Shown one piece after another: positions 4,205-7,055 of a stretch of DNA of 7,055 bases; within the stretch, counting starts at the first letter, position 1, and each line of letters begins with the position of its first letter. Location: the NCBI GenBank assembly GCA_025964465.1, contig JAOPYS010000057.1:1-7055 (forward strand), in the 5' to 3' direction. Position numbers and translations under genes: made by a program. Source of the DNA: Thermoleophilia bacterium (GTDB lineage Bacteria > Actinomycetota > Thermoleophilia > Gaiellales > SKUG01). The notes under the pieces were generated by a model. That model made no database searches and had not been told where the DNA came from. It worked only from the letters and a program-made list of their open reading frames with translations.

Positions 4205-6055
4205 ATGCACCACACGCCGAACCGTGCGCATCGACGATGCGCGCTCCGCGCGAGCTTCCTGCTCGCCACCATCTTCGCCATCGCGGCTGCCTGTGCCGGG
4301 AGTGCGGGCGCGGCCACGATCGCACCCAACTATGCAGCCTCGCCGCTCGCGTACGCCAACGGCACGCCGCTCACCAGCTGTCGCAGCTGGTCGGGTGATG
4401 CCGACGACGCAGGGCACTCGTACGCCGCGTGCCCCGTCATGCGCGACACCAACGGCGACGGTCGCGGCGATGTCGGCACGCCCGCGCTGTACGAGTTCGA
4501 CGGCACCGGGCACGTCGTGGCGATCGGCTACCTGCCCAGCGAGTACTACTTCGACGACACTTACCGCATGCGCGACGTGGCGGTCACGCCCGATGGGCGG
4601 ACGGCGTACGTCTCGGTCGGGCCGCTCATCGACGACCTCGGCCAGCACCCGGAGAACAACTACGGGACGGGCCAGCCGATGGCGAACGGCGCACGCTCAG
4701 GCGCCGTGCTGCGCATGGTGCGCCAGGCCAACGGGGGTTGGGCCTACGACCCGAGCTGGCACGCCGGACCCTTCCTGATCGGCGACCACTTCTGGGCCGC
4801 GCGGTACCTGGACGTCGATGCCGCCGGCCGCGTCTACGTCGCGGTGAACGCGTACGTGTACGAGCTGAGCCCCACCACCGGCGCGATCGTCTCGGACTTC
4901 GGTGGCGCCACCACCGACGGCCCGAACGGCCGCTGGATCGACGGCGTGGACGTGGCCCAGGGCATCGCGGTGGCCGCCGACGGCGGCTCGCTTTACCTGG
5001 TCGAGCAGAAGTACCACCTCGTGCAGCGCTGGCTGCGCGTGGGCGCCACCGACTGGACGCGCGACCGCGGGTTCCTGCTCGGCGTGCCCGGCGAGGAGGC
5101 CGACGGCCTGTGCGCCACCAACGACCACTTCCAGTCGCCCTACGACGTCGGCGTCGACGGGGCGGGCGACGTCTACGTCGCCGACGTCACCTGCAACCGC
5201 ATCCAGCGGTTCACGAAGTCGGGCAGCTTCGTCCAGACGGTCTGGAACAGCTACGGGGAGGGCGACCTCAACCACGGGTTCTCCGTCGACTGGCGCGGCT
5301 CGATCAACCTGCCCGAGCGGGAGTTGCACCTGTCCCGGCTCGACCCGGCGAGCCGCCCTGCGGGCGGCGGAGGGCCGATCGGCGTGCCCGGCTGCCACGA
5401 CGCCGCAGCGCCCGTCCTCACCGGGGCAACCGCACCCGCTCGCACGAGCACGCGAGCGGTGACCGTCTCCGCCACGGCCTCGGACGACTGCTCGGGCGTG
5501 GCGCAGGTGCGCATCACCGGCCCGCGCGCGGGTGCCGCGTCGTGGACGAACGGCTCCAGCGCTACCGTGTCGCTCACGGGCTGGAACGGCCGGCACGTCC
5601 TGCACGTGCAGGTGCGTGACGGCGCCGGGCACGTGTCGACCCGCGTCGCCGTGGTCTCGGTGGCGCTCGCCCTCCCCCAGCCGCCGCTGGTCTCGCGCAC
5701 CTCTGTCGCGATCGCCGGCCGCGGCTGCAGCGCCGTGCCGCCGCTGCGGCGGGTCGCCGCGCCGACGCGCTACCGCCTGGTCGACCGGTGTGCCCGCCTG
5801 ACCGGGCGCGTGGTGCGCTCGACCCGCTCGGGCACCGGCAGCGTGCTGCAGGTGCTGCTGCCGACACCTGCCGCGCGCGCGATCTACGCCAACGCCGTTG
5901 GCCCGGTGCTGATCTGGGTGGTGACCGACCGCCGCACGCGCACGGTGCGCGCCGCCCGCGTCGGCCACTCGGTGACCTTCGTCGGCTCGCTCGTCGCCCT
6001 GCGCACCGGTCGCGAGACCTACGCCGTGCCGATCGACGTGGTCTCGGGCACCTGA
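4205..6055 (+). CDS. Secreted NHL-type beta-propeller protein with Ig-like and C-terminal beta domains
   Basis: The product has 616 residues and was probably exported by Sec. Residues 1-36 form a signal peptide: a His/Arg-rich start, the hydrophobic core FLLATIFAIAAACAG, and a cleavage site near SAGA. DTNGDGRGD (81-89) matches the calcium-binding loop of dockerin and thrombospondin type-3 repeats. Residues about 90-380 contain propeller strands such as MRDVAVTPDGRTAYVSVG (122-139), YLDVDAAGRVYVAVNAYVYEL (201-221, shown only by position here beyond its core), QGIAVAADGGSLYLVE (252-267) and the NHL-like SPYDVGVDGAGDVYVADVTC (311-330). Residues about 400-488 resemble a bacterial Ig-like module (TVSATASDDCSGVAQVRITG; VRDGAGHVS). 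A last beta-rich domain (about 505-613) is unassigned. There is no LPXTG anchor or C-terminal membrane segment, so release or loose surface binding is likely. The role is unknown; NHL propellers usually bind proteins or polymers. Its stop lies 10 bp from the stop of the convergent PQQ-propeller gene. Confidence 0.9.
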   Translation: MHHTPNRAHRRCALRASFLLATIFAIAAACAGSAGAATIAPNYAASPLAYANGTPLTSCRSWSGDADDAGHSYAACPVMRDTNGDGRGDVGTPALYEFDGTGHVVAIGYLPSEYYFDDTYRMRDVAVTPDGRTAYVSVGPLIDDLGQHPENNYGTGQPMANGARSGAVLRMVRQANGGWAYDPSWHAGPFLIGDHFWAARYLDVDAAGRVYVAVNAYVYELSPTTGAIVSDFGGATTDGPNGRWIDGVDVAQGIAVAADGGSLYLVEQKYHLVQRWLRVGATDWTRDRGFLLGVPGEEADGLCATNDHFQSPYDVGVDGAGDVYVADVTCNRIQRFTKSGSFVQTVWNSYGEGDLNHGFSVDWRGSINLPERELHLSRLDPASRPAGGGGPIGVPGCHDAAAPVLTGATAPARTSTRAVTVSATASDDCSGVAQVRITGPRAGAASWTNGSSATVSLTGWNGRHVLHVQVRDGAGHVSTRVAVVSVALALPQPPLVSRTSVAIAGRGCSAVPPLRRVAAPTRYRLVDRCARLTGRVVRSTRSGTGSVLQVLLPTPAARAIYANAVGPVLIWVVTDRRTRTVRAARVGHSVTFVGSLVALRTGRETYAVPIDVVSGT

Positions 6056-6065
6056 GCCGGAGGCG

Positions 6066-7055
6066 TCAGGCCGCAGCGGCGGTGCGGCGGGCGCCGGTCG
6101 CCTCAGCCGAGGCCGGGGGCGCGAAGCCGAACAGCTTCGACTCGCCCGTGAGGAACAGCCACTCGCCGTCGGAGACGACGCCAGCGGTGCGACCTTCGTC
6201 CGTCGAGAAGCGCACGGCCCCACTCTTGATGTCGAGGCCCCAGGTGGTGCCGCCGAGCGTCGAGAAGTAGACGATGTCGTCGATCACCGTGGCACTGCCG
6301 GCGACGCGGTCGTCGGCCGTGAACGTCCAGCGCTTGTCGCCCGTCCGCGCATCGAGGGCGTAGAACGTGCCGTCGTAGGAGCCGACGAACACCGTGCGGT
6401 TGGCGATCGCCGGCGATGCGTACACCCAGTCCTGCGTCGCGTGCACCCACTTGATGTCGCCGCTCTTGGCGCCGATCGCGTACACGCGCCCGTCGGTCGA
6501 CCCGACGAACACGCGCCCGTACGCCACGCTCGGGCTCGAGTAGAGCGAACCGCCGTAGGAGAACTCGCGCCGGGTCTGCGTCGCCCACAACACCACGCCG
6601 TCGCTCGCGCGCACGGCGTACAGCTTGCCGTCGTAGTTGCCGGCGTAGATCGTGCCGTTGGCGAGCGCCGCGGCCCCCTTGAAGGCTGCGTCCCCCTTCA
6701 CCGTCCACACCGCCCGGTGCGTGCCGGCATCGACGGCGTACAGCGTGCCGTCGTGGGAGCCGAAGACGATGCGGCCGTCGACGTAGATCGGGCTGCTCTC
6801 GATGGGACCCTTCGTGGGGAAGCGCCACAGCTCCTCGCCGTCCTCGGCGGCGAAGGCGTGCATTGTCCCTTCCTTGGAGCCCTGGTAGACGACGTCCCCC
6901 ACCACGAGCGGTGACGAGACGAGCGGGCCCGCGGCGCTCTTGCTCCACAGGCGCTTGCCCGTGGCCCGGTCGATGGCGACGAGCGAGCCGTCGGTGACCG
7001 GCAGGTAGAGGCGGTCGCGCACCACGGCCGGCGGGAAGTCGACCGGCTGGTGCGC
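6066..7055 (-). CDS. PQQ-type (WD40-like) beta-propeller repeat protein, N-terminus beyond the window
   Basis: The C-terminal 329 residues are visible and the frame stays open to the window edge, so the GTG at 7023-7025 is probably internal. Eight similar blades of about 40 residues follow one another (fragment numbering): 15-38 LYLPVTDGSLVAIDRATGK, 55-78, 95-118, 135-158, 181-203, 221-244, 261-284 and 299-312. Most carry the PQQ-repeat pattern V-Y-x-G-S-x-D-G-x-L-Y-A-x-D-x-x-T-G-x-x-x-W, for example VFVGSYDGTFYALDARTG. Blades 7 and 8 are degenerate. Such domains occur in quinoprotein dehydrogenases, in BamB-like assembly proteins and in many proteins that bind no quinone. No CXXCH haem motif is visible, and an enzyme activity cannot be inferred from the repeats alone. 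The tail (ATGARRTAAAA) is low-complexity. A signal or lipoprotein sequence would be in the missing N-terminus. Confidence 0.92.
   Translation of the reverse strand, partial: AHQPVDFPPAVVRDRLYLPVTDGSLVAIDRATGKRLWSKSAAGPLVSSPLVVGDVVYQGSKEGTMHAFAAEDGEELWRFPTKGPIESSPIYVDGRIVFGSHDGTLYAVDAGTHRAVWTVKGDAAFKGAAALANGTIYAGNYDGKLYAVRASDGVVLWATQTRREFSYGGSLYSSPSVAYGRVFVGSTDGRVYAIGAKSGDIKWVHATQDWVYASPAIANRTVFVGSYDGTFYALDARTGDKRWTFTADDRVAGSATVIDDIVYFSTLGGTTWGLDIKSGAVRFSTDEGRTAGVVSDGEWLFLTGESKLFGFAPPASAEATGARRTAAAA

Noticed and set aside
3886..4329. Minus-strand frame ending VDFEAISTLVRCD... next to the small ORF
   Set aside because: Only its last 20 or so codons look coding; the rest opposes the NHL gene's leader and signal peptide. 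Mentioned as a possible remnant but not annotated.

Overview
The window is very GC-rich and its genes show the strong G/C bias at third codon positions typical of high-GC Actinomycetota. The secreted multi-domain propeller protein, the Ala/Lys/Pro-rich N-termini and the hairpin-filled intergenic DNA suggest a soil-type actinobacterium, perhaps Thermoleophilia (Solirubrobacterales). That placement is inference; no rRNA or other marker is present.

Region 1 (1-2931, plus strand) is a tight three-gene operon: the 3' part of an animal-type deoC (deoxyribose-phosphate aldolase), a complete aldehyde dehydrogenase (485-2020), and a short catalytically dead ALDH-like protein (2026-2931). The last two together look like the enzyme ALDH16 split into two genes. 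ALDH16 normally fuses an ALDH with a C-terminal non-catalytic ALDH-like domain. DeoC would cleave deoxyribose-5-phosphate to acetaldehyde and glyceraldehyde-3-phosphate, and the ALDH pair could oxidise the aldehyde.

Region 2 (2932-4204) is about 1.3 kb with little coding potential and dense secondary structure. It holds a 124-nt imperfect palindrome that overlaps the operon's last stop codon, a pair of 35-nt direct repeats bracketing a hairpin, a weak minus-strand terminator-like hairpin, a 121-nt four-armed inverted-repeat element, and further hairpins. On the minus strand a 55-codon ORF (3726-3893) has good codon statistics and a ribosome binding site. It diverges from the next gene across a 311-nt spacer that contains the most AT-rich patch of the region and a structured leader.

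Region 3 (4205-6055, plus strand) encodes a 616-residue secreted protein: signal peptide, calcium-loop-like motif, NHL-type beta-propeller, Ig-like domain and an unassigned beta-rich C-terminal domain.

Region 4 (6066-7055, minus strand) is the C-terminal 329 residues of a PQQ-type beta-propeller protein. It converges on the NHL gene with only 10 bp between the stop codons.

The most notable items are the split ALDH16 beside deoC, the four-armed element at 3433-3553, and the small minus-strand ORF.
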